Source of the DNA: Ewingella americana ATCC 33852
GTDB taxonomy: Bacteria; Pseudomonadota; Gammaproteobacteria; Enterobacterales; Enterobacteriaceae
DNA length: 50,028 nt
NCBI RefSeq assembly: GCF_000735345.1
Contig: NZ_JMPJ01000031.1
Location: 1 to 50,028, forward strand
Reading direction: 5' to 3'
Position 1 is the stretch's first letter; every line of letters starts with the position of its first letter. Of the stretch, positions 33,748 through 42,177 are shown piece by piece. The position numbers and the translations under genes are program-made. The notes beneath the pieces were generated by a model. The model did no database searches. It was given only the letters and a program-made list of their open reading frames with translations, and was not told where the DNA came from.

Positions 33748-33769
33748 TTGATGACAAAATTGTCATCAA
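33748..33769. promoter_or_regulatory. CusR/HprR-type operator between the redox operon and its regulator
   Basis: Perfect 10-bp arms TTGATGACAA and TTGTCATCAA are separated by AA, giving the core ATGACAA-NN-TTGTCAT of the CusR box. Further direct TGACAA half sites lie at 33741-33746 and 33773-33778, spaced about 11 and 21 bp from the site in the left arm. The site lies in the 188-bp gap between divergent units and should be bound by the adjacent response regulator. Confidence 0.85.
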
Positions 33770-33830
33770 AAATGACAAACAAAACTGCTAAAGTATTTGC
33801 CCAATAGTCTCTCATTGATAGGTAGCCTGC

Positions 33831-34502
33831 ATGCGTATACTGGTAATTGAAGATGACGTCAGCACCGGCGACTACCTGAAAAAGGGGCTGGGCGAGGCGG
33901 GTTATCGCGTCGATTTAGCTCGCAACGGGGCCGACGGCCTGTTTTTGGCGCTGGAAGAAGAGTATGACGCGGTGATCCTCGACGTGATGCTGCCGGGGCT
34001 AAATGGCTGGCAGGTGATGGAAGTGCTGCGCAAAAAAAGCGACGTGCCGGTGCTGTTCCTGACCGCCCGTGACGAAGTACAAGACCGCATTCACGGCCTC
34101 GAGCTGGGTGCCGACGACTACCTGATCAAACCTTTCTCTTTTACCGAGCTGGTGCTGCGCATTCGCACCTTGCTGCGCCGCCCGTCGGCCCGCGAGGCGG
34201 ACACCTATTCGTTGGCGGATTTGCACCTCGACGTGCTGCGCCGCCGGGTGACTCGCCAAGAGCAGATCATCCCTCTGACCAATAAAGAGTTCATGCTGCT
34301 GCATTTGCTGATGCGCCGCGAAGGCGAAGTGCTGTCGCGCAGCATGATCGCCTCGCAGGTGTGGGATATGAATTTCGACAGCGACACCAACGTGGTCGAC
34401 GTGGCGGTAAAACGGCTGCGGGCCAAGATTGATCGCACCTTTGACCTCAAACTGATCCACACCGTGCGCGGCATTGGCTATGTGTGCGAAGTGCGCCCAT
34501 GA
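33831..34502 (+). CDS. OmpR-family response regulator (HprR/CusR-like)
   Basis: The 223-residue protein has a receiver domain with phospho-acceptor Asp51 ([15 protein letters not shown]), Thr in FLTARDEV and Lys in [13 protein letters not shown]-terminal winged helix follows ([50 protein letters not shown]). [17 protein letters not shown] and the FDSDTN-VDVA-RLRAK segment are close to E. coli HprR/CusR. It is divergent from the redox operon and overlaps the kinase gene by four bases. A matching operator lies upstream. Confidence 0.93.
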   Translation: MRILVIEDDVSTGDYLKKGLGEAGYRVDLARNGADGLFLALEEEYDAVILDVMLPGLNGWQVMEVLRKKSDVPVLFLTARDEVQDRIHGLELGADDYLIKPFSFTELVLRIRTLLRRPSAREADTYSLADLHLDVLRRRVTRQEQIIPLTNKEFMLLHLLMRREGEVLSRSMIASQVWDMNFDSDTNVVDVAVKRLRAKIDRTFDLKLIHTVRGIGYVCEVRP

Positions 34503-35947
34503 ATGTGAAAACCCACGCCAAAAGGGCGAAACGCCCGACTTCCCTGACTCTGCGCGCCACTCTGCTGTTTGGCCTGATTGCCGCGCTGGTGGTCAGCGCG
34601 GTGGGGTTCTACCTCTATTATTCGATTGAAAAAGAGCTGATCCGCCGCGCGGATTACCAAGTCAGCGGCCGGGTGCAGTATTTCCGCCAACTGCTGGCGA
34701 CGGACTTCCCGCTGACTCAGCTCAGCCATAGCCCGCAGCTGTTTGAAAACATGCTCGGCAATGAGCAGGACGTGCTGCAATTTCGCCTGCAAAACAGCGC
34801 GCCGATCATCAACGTCAATCCGTCTCATTTGGCACTGCCCGACACGCCACCGGTGGCGGATGGCACAGAGCTAACACTGGCTGATATTCAGCGGCTGACC
34901 GCGGCCGATGGCACGCCGGTGCGCTATATTTCTGCGGCGGTGCGCATGCAGGACGGCAGCACGGTGGTTATCTCAGCAGCGCATTTTATGAATGCCGAAT
35001 CGCAGATGCTGGCGGCGTTTCGCCTCGAAATCATGGGGGCAGTGCTGCTGGCTTATGTCCTGATTGCCGCGCTGGGTTACAGCGTCATTCGCCGTGGCTT
35101 GCGGCCGCTGCGCAAAATGGCGCTGGAAGCGGCCAGTATTCACCCGACCAGCCTCAGCACCCGTCTGAGCAGTGAAGATGCCCCGCAGGAGCTTCAGCCG
35201 CTGATCCTGTCGTTTAACGCCATGCTGGATCGTCTGGCTGATGGCTATGAGCGCCTGACACAGTTCTCTGCCGACTTGGCTCATGAAATTCGCACTCCGG
35301 TGGGGGCGGTGATGGGCCATTGTCAGGTGGCGCTCTACCAGCCGCGCAGCACCGAAGAGTATGAAACGCTGCTGGCCAATAACATGGAGGAACTGGAGCG
35401 CATCTCGCGCATGGTGGAAAACATTCTGTTTTTGGCCCGCGCTTCTCATGCTCATTCGGTCCTTAACATTACCCCTCTAGCGCTCTCCTCCGAGACGGAG
35501 CGCGTGGCGGATTATTTCGAAGGCTTGGCCGAAGAGCGTGACATGCGTCTGGTGTGTAAGGGGAGCGGCACGCTGCACGCCGATGCGATCTTATTCCAGC
35601 GCGCCTTAAGCAATCTGGTGGCGAATGCCATTCGCTACGGCGATGAAGGCACGGAAATCAGCGTGCAGGTGGAGCAGGTGGCGGGCAATACCTTGATTCA
35701 CGTCGATAGCCAAGGGGAGCCGATCCCGGCCGAAAAACGCAGTAAGCTTTTCGACCGCTTCTACCGCGCCGATGCCTCGCGCAGCGAAGGAGGAAGCTCG
35801 AACGGTTTAGGGCTGTCTATCGTGCAAGCTATCATGGCGCTGCATCAGGGGAGTGTGTCAGTGAGCAGCCTTGCGCAGGGCAAAACGCGCTTCACGCTGC
35901 AATTCCCGACCACTTATCAGGAGAAAAAAGCCGCGCTTCCTCAATAA
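34499..35947 (+). CDS. Sensor histidine kinase (heavy-metal / HprS-CusS type)
   Basis: The 482-residue inner-membrane kinase has two transmembrane helices (about residues 23-45 and 175-197) around a periplasmic sensor of about 130 residues. A HAMP domain follows, then the H-box [20 protein letters not shown]-box [16 protein letters not shown], and G boxes FYRADASR and [16 protein letters not shown]. The ATG at 34499 overlaps the regulator stop (ATGA). The family includes CusS (copper/silver) and HprS (hypochlorite/peroxide). The signal here is unknown, but control of a periplasmic molybdoenzyme resembles HprRS-MsrPQ. Confidence 0.92.
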   Translation: MNVKTHAKRAKRPTSLTLRATLLFGLIAALVVSAVGFYLYYSIEKELIRRADYQVSGRVQYFRQLLATDFPLTQLSHSPQLFENMLGNEQDVLQFRLQNSAPIINVNPSHLALPDTPPVADGTELTLADIQRLTAADGTPVRYISAAVRMQDGSTVVISAAHFMNAESQMLAAFRLEIMGAVLLAYVLIAALGYSVIRRGLRPLRKMALEAASIHPTSLSTRLSSEDAPQELQPLILSFNAMLDRLADGYERLTQFSADLAHEIRTPVGAVMGHCQVALYQPRSTEEYETLLANNMEELERISRMVENILFLARASHAHSVLNITPLALSSETERVADYFEGLAEERDMRLVCKGSGTLHADAILFQRALSNLVANAIRYGDEGTEISVQVEQVAGNTLIHVDSQGEPIPAEKRSKLFDRFYRADASRSEGGSSNGLGLSIVQAIMALHQGSVSVSSLAQGKTRFTLQFPTTYQEKKAALPQ

Positions 35948-35950
35948 TTC

Positions 35951-36000
35951 TTCAATAAGATGAAAAAAAAGCAAAATAAATGTGTTTTCATCTTATTGAA
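35951..36000. repeat. 16-bp perfect inverted repeat after the kinase gene
   Basis: TTCAATAAGATGAAAA (35951-35966) is followed after 18 bases by TTTTCATCTTATTGAA (35985-36000). It begins three bases after the kinase stop. It may act as a 3' stabilising hairpin or terminator; only a mixed A/T sequence follows, not a pure T tract. Intergenic DNA to eptB (36001-36188) shows no other gene. Confidence 0.8.
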
Positions 36001-36188
36001 ATATATAGATTTCATGAATATTGTTACGTTATCACATTTACTGAAATGATTGAATGTGAACTAAAAGCATTTTTTGCCGGTCAGATTAAGTTATCGAAGT
36101 GCACTCTAACGCGTCATTTTTACCTTTCACTTCGGCACGCGCGGGCAGCATAACGCATTTGATTATCTTAAAAGAGCTTCACTGACTG

Positions 36189-37856
36189 ATGCATAAATTA
36201 CGTTCTCTATCGCAACAGAAAATTTCACTGTTTATTGCGCTCTATCTGGGGATCCTGCTTAACCTACCTATTTTCTTCCGACGCTATGGCCAACTGCATT
36301 ATAACAATGTGCTATCGATTGCCGTCGAAATGCTGGCCTGTTTCGCGCTGGTTTACTTCCTGACTCTGCTGCTCTCCTTCACCGGTAAAACCGTATTCCG
36401 CGTGCTGCTCAGCGTGATTGTGGTGTCGTCCGTTGCCGCCAGCTATTACATGATCCTGTTCAATGTCGACATTGGATACGGCATTTTAGCGGCTGCGCTG
36501 GCGTCGGACTCCATCGACCTGTCGAAAGAGTCGATTGGTACTCACTTCGCGGGCTGGGTGGTGCTATTCAGCCTGCTGCCGCTGGTGCTGCTGTGGGCCA
36601 GTAAGATGCCGGGGGCGGCACTTAAAGAAACGCGCCCTAAAGGCCTGCTGAAGAAAGTCGTGCTGCTGATTGCCGCCGGTTTAGTCTGCTATCTGCCGCT
36701 GCGCCTAATGGGCAAAGTGCAGGACAAGCATGACGTGGTGAATAACCGCATGATGGCAAGCTATGGCGGCGTCGTGGCCGGGACTTACTCGCCGTCAAAC
36801 TGGCTGTCGGCGTTTGGCCTGTTTGTTTACAGCTCTTACAGCCAAGCCGAAGACACCAAAAACCTGTTCGACCCCGCTAAACACTTCACCTACACGCCGC
36901 CAAAAGATGTCAAAGACCTCTACGTGGTGTTTGTGATTGGTGAGAGTGCGCGTCGCGACCACATGGGCGTTTATGGCTATGACCGCGACAACACGCCGAA
37001 TCTGAGCAAAGAGAAGAACCTCGCCGTGCTTCAGGGCTACTCTTGCGATACCGCCACCAAGCTTTCGCTGCGCTGCATGTTTGTGCGTGAGGGCGGGGCA
37101 TCCGAAGCGCCACAGCGTACCTTGAAAGAGGCTAACGTCTTCTCCGTGCTGAAGAGCAACGGCTGGAGCTCTGAGCTTTACTCCATGCAGAGTGAGGCGT
37201 GGTTCTATAACAAGACCCGCGTGAATGACTACTCGCTGCGTGAAAACATCGCTTCCGAAAAGCGTAACGCCGGTAAGCCGGTGGATGACATGCTGCTGGT
37301 GGATGAGATGAAGGACTCGATGGACCACTATCCTAAGGGCCAGCATCTGATCATTTTGCACACCAAAGGCTCGCATTACCTCTATTCCGACCGCTATCCG
37401 CGCTCTTTCGCCAAGTATCAGCCTGAGTGTATGGGCATCGACGACTCCTGCTCGACGCAAGAGATGATCAACGCCTACGATAACTCGCTGTTGTATACCG
37501 ACTACTTCCTTGAGCAGGTGTTCAATCAACTGCGCGACAAGAACGCCATCGTGTTTTATGCTTCTGACCACGGCGAATCTATTTCCAAAAGCATGCATTT
37601 CCACGGGACACCGCGTGACCACGCGCCAATCGAGCAGCGTACCGTGCCGATTATGGTGTGGGCTTCTGACAAGTTCTTGTCTGATGACCATAACCGTGCC
37701 GGTTTCGATCAGCTGCAAAAGTTGGCTGCGGATAAAACGCCGGTGTTCCATGAAAAGCTGTTTGATTCGATTTTAGGCTGTATCGGCTATACCTCGCCAA
37801 ATGGCGGGATTGTCGAGCAGCGCAACTGGTGTCATGTGGCAGACGGGAAGGGCTAA
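36189..37856 (+). CDS. eptB: Kdo2-lipid A phosphoethanolamine 7''-transferase EptB
   Basis: The 555-residue inner-membrane enzyme (E. coli EptB 563) transfers phosphoethanolamine from phosphatidylethanolamine to the outer Kdo of LPS. Five N-terminal helices (about residues 12-180) precede a periplasmic alkaline-phosphatase-like domain. The domain has metal/catalytic motifs VIGESARRDHMGVYGY, SCDTATKLSLRCMFVREGG (nucleophile Thr; EptB-like), LHTKGSH, YASDHGES and HGTPRDHAP. SYGGVVAGTYSPSNWLSA also matches EptB. It is followed six bases later by a membrane EEP-family gene on the same strand, probably cotranscribed. Confidence 0.93.
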   Translation: MHKLRSLSQQKISLFIALYLGILLNLPIFFRRYGQLHYNNVLSIAVEMLACFALVYFLTLLLSFTGKTVFRVLLSVIVVSSVAASYYMILFNVDIGYGILAAALASDSIDLSKESIGTHFAGWVVLFSLLPLVLLWASKMPGAALKETRPKGLLKKVVLLIAAGLVCYLPLRLMGKVQDKHDVVNNRMMASYGGVVAGTYSPSNWLSAFGLFVYSSYSQAEDTKNLFDPAKHFTYTPPKDVKDLYVVFVIGESARRDHMGVYGYDRDNTPNLSKEKNLAVLQGYSCDTATKLSLRCMFVREGGASEAPQRTLKEANVFSVLKSNGWSSELYSMQSEAWFYNKTRVNDYSLRENIASEKRNAGKPVDDMLLVDEMKDSMDHYPKGQHLIILHTKGSHYLYSDRYPRSFAKYQPECMGIDDSCSTQEMINAYDNSLLYTDYFLEQVFNQLRDKNAIVFYASDHGESISKSMHFHGTPRDHAPIEQRTVPIMVWASDKFLSDDHNRAGFDQLQKLAADKTPVFHEKLFDSILGCIGYTSPNGGIVEQRNWCHVADGKG

Positions 37857-37862
37857 GCATCA

Positions 37863-38990
37863 ATGGATTCACTGCGAATTATCGTCAGCGTGCTGACCGT
37901 TATTATGGCGCTGCTGACGTTATTGCCGTTGTCGAAGAATCAACGCTGGTGGGTGAGAGTTTGGGACTTCCCGCGACTGCAAATGGCCACGCTGTCATTG
38001 CTGTTTTTACTCACCGAACTGTGGGTCTTGCCGTTTGGCGGCCCACTCGCCACGCTTATTATCCTGCTGTCGCTGGCCTGTATGCTCTATCAGGCATGGT
38101 GGATCTTGCCCTATACCCGGCTCTATCCGGTGCAGGTGAAGAAAACCGTGCCGAACGGCCATCCGCACATCAAAATCATCAACTGTAATGTGTTGATGAC
38201 CAACCGCAACAGCGCCAAGCTGTTGGAAATTGTCGAGAAAAACCGCCCGGATATTCTGGTGCTATTGGAAACCGACCTGTGGTGGGAGCAGCAGATGTCG
38301 CCGCTGGAAGGCGACTATCCGCACAGCATCAAATGCCCGCTGGATAACCTCTACGGCATGCACGTCTATTCTCGCTTGCCGCTGTTCGACGCGAAAATTC
38401 AGTACTTAGTGGCTGAAGGCATCCCTTCAATGCATTTCCGCGCTGAATTAACCTCTGGTCATCAGGTAGTGCTGCACTGCCTGCACCCGATGCCGCCAAG
38501 CCCGACGGAAGATGATGAATCCACCAATCGCGATGCCGAACTGGTGGCGGTGGGGCACACGGCTTCACGCGCCAGCTACCCGACCATTGTGACTGGCGAC
38601 CTCAACGACGTGGCGTGGTCGCGCACTACGCGGCTGTTTATGAAGGTTAGCGGCCTGCTTGACCCTCGTCGCGGGCGCGGTATGTGCAACACTTTCCACG
38701 CCAGCTATCCCTTCCTGCGCTGGCCGCTGGACCACGTTTTCCACAGTAAAGAGTTCACCCTGATTGACCTTCAGCGCCTCGAGCCTATGGGCTCCGATCA
38801 CTTCCCGATTATGGTGGAACTGGCGTTAACGCCGGAGCAGGGGAAAGATCAGAAGAAGCTGCAAATCGACAGCGGTGATATTCAAGAAGCACGCGAAAAA
38901 ATGGATAACGCCGGGGTCAAAAGCCGCGACGTTCACCACGCCGAGCACGATAGCGCGCAGTTGCGGACTGACTTTGGGCTGCCCTCATGA
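37863..38990 (+). CDS. Membrane-anchored endonuclease/exonuclease/phosphatase family protein
   Basis: The 375-residue protein has three N-terminal hydrophobic helices (about residues 5-25, 40-60 and 62-85). An EEP (DNase I/inositol phosphatase fold) domain follows: HIKIINCNVLMTNRNS, PDILVLLETDLWW, VLHCLHPMPPSP, TIVTGDLNDVAWS and the terminal GSDHFPIMVEL carrying the catalytic Asp-His. A hydrophilic tail of about 50 residues follows. Such proteins may be phosphoesterases acting on lipid-linked substrates. Placement directly after eptB hints at envelope lipid work, but this is inference. Its stop overlaps the downstream LysR gene (ATGA). Confidence 0.82.
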   Translation: MDSLRIIVSVLTVIMALLTLLPLSKNQRWWVRVWDFPRLQMATLSLLFLLTELWVLPFGGPLATLIILLSLACMLYQAWWILPYTRLYPVQVKKTVPNGHPHIKIINCNVLMTNRNSAKLLEIVEKNRPDILVLLETDLWWEQQMSPLEGDYPHSIKCPLDNLYGMHVYSRLPLFDAKIQYLVAEGIPSMHFRAELTSGHQVVLHCLHPMPPSPTEDDESTNRDAELVAVGHTASRASYPTIVTGDLNDVAWSRTTRLFMKVSGLLDPRRGRGMCNTFHASYPFLRWPLDHVFHSKEFTLIDLQRLEPMGSDHFPIMVELALTPEQGKDQKKLQIDSGDIQEAREKMDNAGVKSRDVHHAEHDSAQLRTDFGLPS

Positions 38991-39901
38991 CCAGCGAACG
39001 CGACAGATTGCCCTTAGCGGAAGACCTGCGGGTGTTCCTGGCGGTGGTGAATAAGCAGAGTTTTGCCGCTGCCGCCACCGAGCTAGGCCAGTCTCCGGCC
39101 TACGTCAGCAAGCGCATTCAGATTCTCGAAGAGGCGCTGAGTGCGCGACTACTGCACCGATCCACGCGCGGCATTCGCCTGACCGAGGAAGGAGAGCGCG
39201 CCCAGCGCTGGGCGCTGCGAATTCTGGATAACTTCGACCAGTTTATCGGCGACCTGTCAGATTCCCGCACCGAGCCGCGTGGCAATGTGCATATTTGCAG
39301 TTCGTTCGGCTTTGGCCGTTGCCACGTTGCGCCCGCCGTGGCGGAACTGGCGGAACGCTATCCGCAGCTTAGTCTGCGCCTCGACCTGTACGATCGGGTG
39401 ATTGATCTGGTGGCCGAAGGCGTAGATCTGGAAATTCTGGTGGGGGATGACATCCCCGAGCAGCACATTGGCAAAAAGTTAGCCCAGCATCAGCGCATCC
39501 TTTGCGCCTCGCCGGACTATCTCAAGGCGCACGGCGTGCCGGAGTCGCTGGAGGCGTTAACCCAACACCAGTGTCTGGTGCTTAAAGAGCGCGATAACCC
39601 TTTTGGCATCTGGTCAGTGACGGCTGAGGGCGAAGAGCAGCGCATTCGCGTCAAAGGGGCGCTGTCGTCGAACAGTGGCGAAGTGGTGCTGCAATGGGCG
39701 CTAAAGCACCATGGCATTATTCTGCGCTCACAGTGGGACGTCCAGCCCTATCTCGACAGCGGCGAGCTGGTGCAGGTTTTAGCGGCTTACTCGCAGCCTG
39801 CCAGCGTGTGGGCGGTCTATCCGACGCGTTTGGCGGAGTCCGCCAAGCTGCGGGTCTGTGTCGAGTTCTTCCAGCAAAGATTCAGTCAGCTGCTCGGCTA
39901 G
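38987..39901 (+). CDS. LysR-type regulator (DmlR-like)
   Basis: The 304-residue LysR protein has a winged helix (LRVFLAVVNKQSFAAAATEL, SPAYVSKRIQILEEALSARL, LHRSTRGIRLTEEGERA). Its effector domain is of the group containing DmlR (VHICSSFGFGRCHVAPAVAE, VDLEILVGDDIPEQHIGKKL). It overlaps the EEP gene by four bases and is convergent with the leuCD pair. DmlR of E. coli controls D-malate use, and LeuCD-type hydratases can yield D-malate from maleate. This makes a regulatory link with the neighbouring leuCD attractive but unproven. Confidence 0.85.
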   Translation: MTSERDRLPLAEDLRVFLAVVNKQSFAAAATELGQSPAYVSKRIQILEEALSARLLHRSTRGIRLTEEGERAQRWALRILDNFDQFIGDLSDSRTEPRGNVHICSSFGFGRCHVAPAVAELAERYPQLSLRLDLYDRVIDLVAEGVDLEILVGDDIPEQHIGKKLAQHQRILCASPDYLKAHGVPESLEALTQHQCLVLKERDNPFGIWSVTAEGEEQRIRVKGALSSNSGEVVLQWALKHHGIILRSQWDVQPYLDSGELVQVLAAYSQPASVWAVYPTRLAESAKLRVCVEFFQQRFSQLLG

Positions 39902-39979
39902 CGCCGTGATGACCACGGCGCTGATTGCCTGCCCTCTCAAAAACCCACTTTTCAAAACTTAAAGCTCAACGAAACTGCT

Positions 39980-40588
39980 TCACGCCAACCACGGGTTGTT
40001 TTGCAAATGCGTCTGCTGGAACTGGCGAATATCGTCGCTGTAGCGCAGTGTATTGCCGATAGCGTCCAGACCGTTGAGCAGTGACAGCTTGCTCAGTTCA
40101 TCGATATTGAAATCAATCTGTTCACCGTCATGCAGGCTGATTGTCTGCTCAGGCAGGTCGAGGGTGATCTCATTGTTCTGCGGCTGTGCGACCTGTTCCG
40201 CGACTTTGGACCACTGCTCGGGCGAAAGCTGCACCGTCAGCACGCCATTACGCTGGCAGTTGTCGAAGAAGATCCCAGCGAAGGTAGTGCCAATCAATGC
40301 CCTGATACCCAGTTGTTTCAGCCCCCACACCGCGTGCTCGCGGCTCGAGCCACAGCCAAAGTTCGGCCCGACCACCAGAAACTTGGCCGACTTCCACTCA
40401 GGTTGGTTGAGAATAAACTCCGGGTCCGGCGAGCCGTCGGTCAAAAAGCGTAAATCAAAGAACACGCCTTTATCTAAGCCATTGCGGTCAATGCCTTTCA
40501 GGAATTGCTTTGGCATGATCACGTCGGTATCGACGTTGGCCGCAGTCAGCGGGGCGGCAACGGCGGTTAATACGTTAAAAGCTTGCAT
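39980..40588 (-). CDS. leuD: 3-isopropylmalate dehydratase small subunit family, LeuD
   Basis: The 202-residue protein (E. coli LeuD 201) is the swivelling small subunit of the heterodimeric isopropylmalate isomerase. Motifs include VDTDVIMPKQFLKGIDRNGL, VGPNFGCGSSREHAVWGLKQ and IGTTFAGIFFDNCQRNGVL. GGAGAGAA precedes the ATG. The start lies 10 bp after leuC, so they form one unit. leuA and leuB are not next to it, so this may be a second, paralogous pair with another hydratase role (e.g. citraconate or maleate). Confidence 0.88.
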   Translation of the reverse strand: MQAFNVLTAVAAPLTAANVDTDVIMPKQFLKGIDRNGLDKGVFFDLRFLTDGSPDPEFILNQPEWKSAKFLVVGPNFGCGSSREHAVWGLKQLGIRALIGTTFAGIFFDNCQRNGVLTVQLSPEQWSKVAEQVAQPQNNEITLDLPEQTISLHDGEQIDFNIDELSKLSLLNGLDAIGNTLRYSDDIRQFQQTHLQNNPWLA

Positions 40589-40598
40589 GGTTCTCTCC

Positions 40599-42008
40599 TC
40601 ACACTTCGCGAACGTCGGTCAGATGGCCGCGAATGGCGGCGGCGGCGACCATCGCCGGGCTCATAAGATGGGTACGGGCTCCGGCACCTTGACGGCCTTC
40701 AAAGTTACGGTTGGTGCTCGACGCGCAGCGATCGCCCGGTGAAAGCACGTCGTCGTTCATCGCCAGACACATTGAGCAGCCTGACTGACGCCACTCGAAA
40801 CCGGCCTGAATAAAGATCTCGGCCAAGCCTTCTTCTTCGGCCTGTGCCCGCACTTGGCTGGAGCCGGGGACAATCATCGCCCGCACCGTCGATGCCACAC
40901 TTTTGCCGCGAACCACCTCGGCCGCTGCACGCAAATCTTCAATACGCGCATTGGTGCAGGAGCCAATAAATGCGTGGCTGATATTGATGCTATTCAGCGG
41001 CTGACCGGCGCGCAGGCCCATGTAGTTCAGGGCGCGCTGCAAATCTTTACGGCGAGAAGCATCCGGCTCGGCTGACGGGTCCGGCACTTGGCCGTTAATG
41101 GCCAGCGCTTGATCCGGGCTGGTTCCCCAGCTGACCATCGGGGCAATCTCCTCGGCGCTGAGTTCCACTTCGCGGTCAAACACGGCGTCGGCGTCGCTGT
41201 GTAACTCTCTTTTCCACACGGCAACGGCGTCGAGCCACTGCTGGCCTTTCGGCGCGCGCGGTTTGTCTTTCAAATACTCGAATACCTTTTCGTCCGGTGC
41301 CATAAATGCGCCACGCGCACCAGCCTCGACCGCCATATTGCAGATGGTCATTCGGCCTTCAACGCTCAGCATGTCGATGCCTTGGCCGCAGAACTCAATG
41401 GCGTAGCCGGTTGCACCCGCCGCGCCGATTTTCGCCACCAGCGCCATCACCACGTCCTTGGCGGTAATACCGTTTGCCAGCTTACCGTTGACCGTCACGC
41501 GCATTGTTTTCAGCTTTTTGTACACCAAGGTTTGGGTCGCCAGCAGGTGTTCAATTTCTGAAGTGCCGATGCCGAAACCAAACGCGCCCAGCGCGCCATA
41601 GGTAGTGGTGTGACTGTCTCCGGCGGCGATCACCATGCCCGGCAAGATAAAGCCTTGTTCAGGGGCCACCACGTGCTCAATACCCTGACGTTTGTCTAAA
41701 ATATCAAACAGCTCAATGCCGAACTCTTGGCAGTTTTCCGCCAAATAGGAGACCTGCCGCGCTCCGCCCGCGTCTGGCATTTGGCGAGTACGCACTGGCG
41801 CGGTTGGGTTAACGTGGTCAACCACCGCGAGAGAAGTCTCAGGCCGCCACACGCGGCGTCCGGCGTCGCGCAGGCCGCTAAACGCCTGCGGACTGGTGTA
41901 CTCGTTAATCACCTGACGGTCGATGTAAAGCAGCACGTGGCCCTTGTCATCCAGCGTGCGGGCGCTGTGACTGTCGATATGCTTTTCATATAGCGTTCTG
42001 GGTTTCAT
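40599..42008 (-). CDS. leuC: 3-isopropylmalate dehydratase large subunit family, LeuC
   Basis: The 469-residue aconitase-family subunit (E. coli LeuC 466) starts at the ATG at 42008 (MKPRTLYEKHIDSHSARTLD), preceded by CAGGGCAATAAA. A longer in-frame start is not credible because its extra 46 residues match nothing in the family. [4Fe-4S] ligand cysteines lie in AFIGSCTNARIEDLRAAAEV and SGCSMCLAMNDD, with GDSHTTTYGALGAFGFGIGT as substrate loop. With LeuD it interconverts 2- and 3-isopropylmalate; promiscuity for citraconate is known for the family. It is divergent from a dehalogenase-like hydrolase, outside a leuABCD operon. Confidence 0.9.
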   Translation of the reverse strand: MKPRTLYEKHIDSHSARTLDDKGHVLLYIDRQVINEYTSPQAFSGLRDAGRRVWRPETSLAVVDHVNPTAPVRTRQMPDAGGARQVSYLAENCQEFGIELFDILDKRQGIEHVVAPEQGFILPGMVIAAGDSHTTTYGALGAFGFGIGTSEIEHLLATQTLVYKKLKTMRVTVNGKLANGITAKDVVMALVAKIGAAGATGYAIEFCGQGIDMLSVEGRMTICNMAVEAGARGAFMAPDEKVFEYLKDKPRAPKGQQWLDAVAVWKRELHSDADAVFDREVELSAEEIAPMVSWGTSPDQALAINGQVPDPSAEPDASRRKDLQRALNYMGLRAGQPLNSINISHAFIGSCTNARIEDLRAAAEVVRGKSVASTVRAMIVPGSSQVRAQAEEEGLAEIFIQAGFEWRQSGCSMCLAMNDDVLSPGDRCASSTNRNFEGRQGAGARTHLMSPAMVAAAAIRGHLTDVREV

Positions 42009-42177
42009 TTTATTGCCCTGAGAAACTAAGTGGATAACCCAGCGTCGCAACTTCCAGGTTTCCGAGCAATGGCCTGAGTGTGGTGCTTCAAAACACGATC
42101 CGTGAATAGCCGATCTCCAGTTATGACCTTGTTGCCAACAGGGCAATGGCTAAGATGGGTAAAAAAGGAGAAAACCC

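Noticed and set aside
36795-37751. 318-codon frame antisense to eptB
   Set aside because: A shadow of the strongly supported eptB reading frame; His/Val/Arg-rich composition is typical of antisense frames in GC-rich genes.
42009-42146. 46-residue N-terminal extension of leuC
   Set aside because: The extension overlaps the divergent promoter region and matches nothing in the LeuC family; the ATG at 42008 has a ribosome binding site and gives the normal length.
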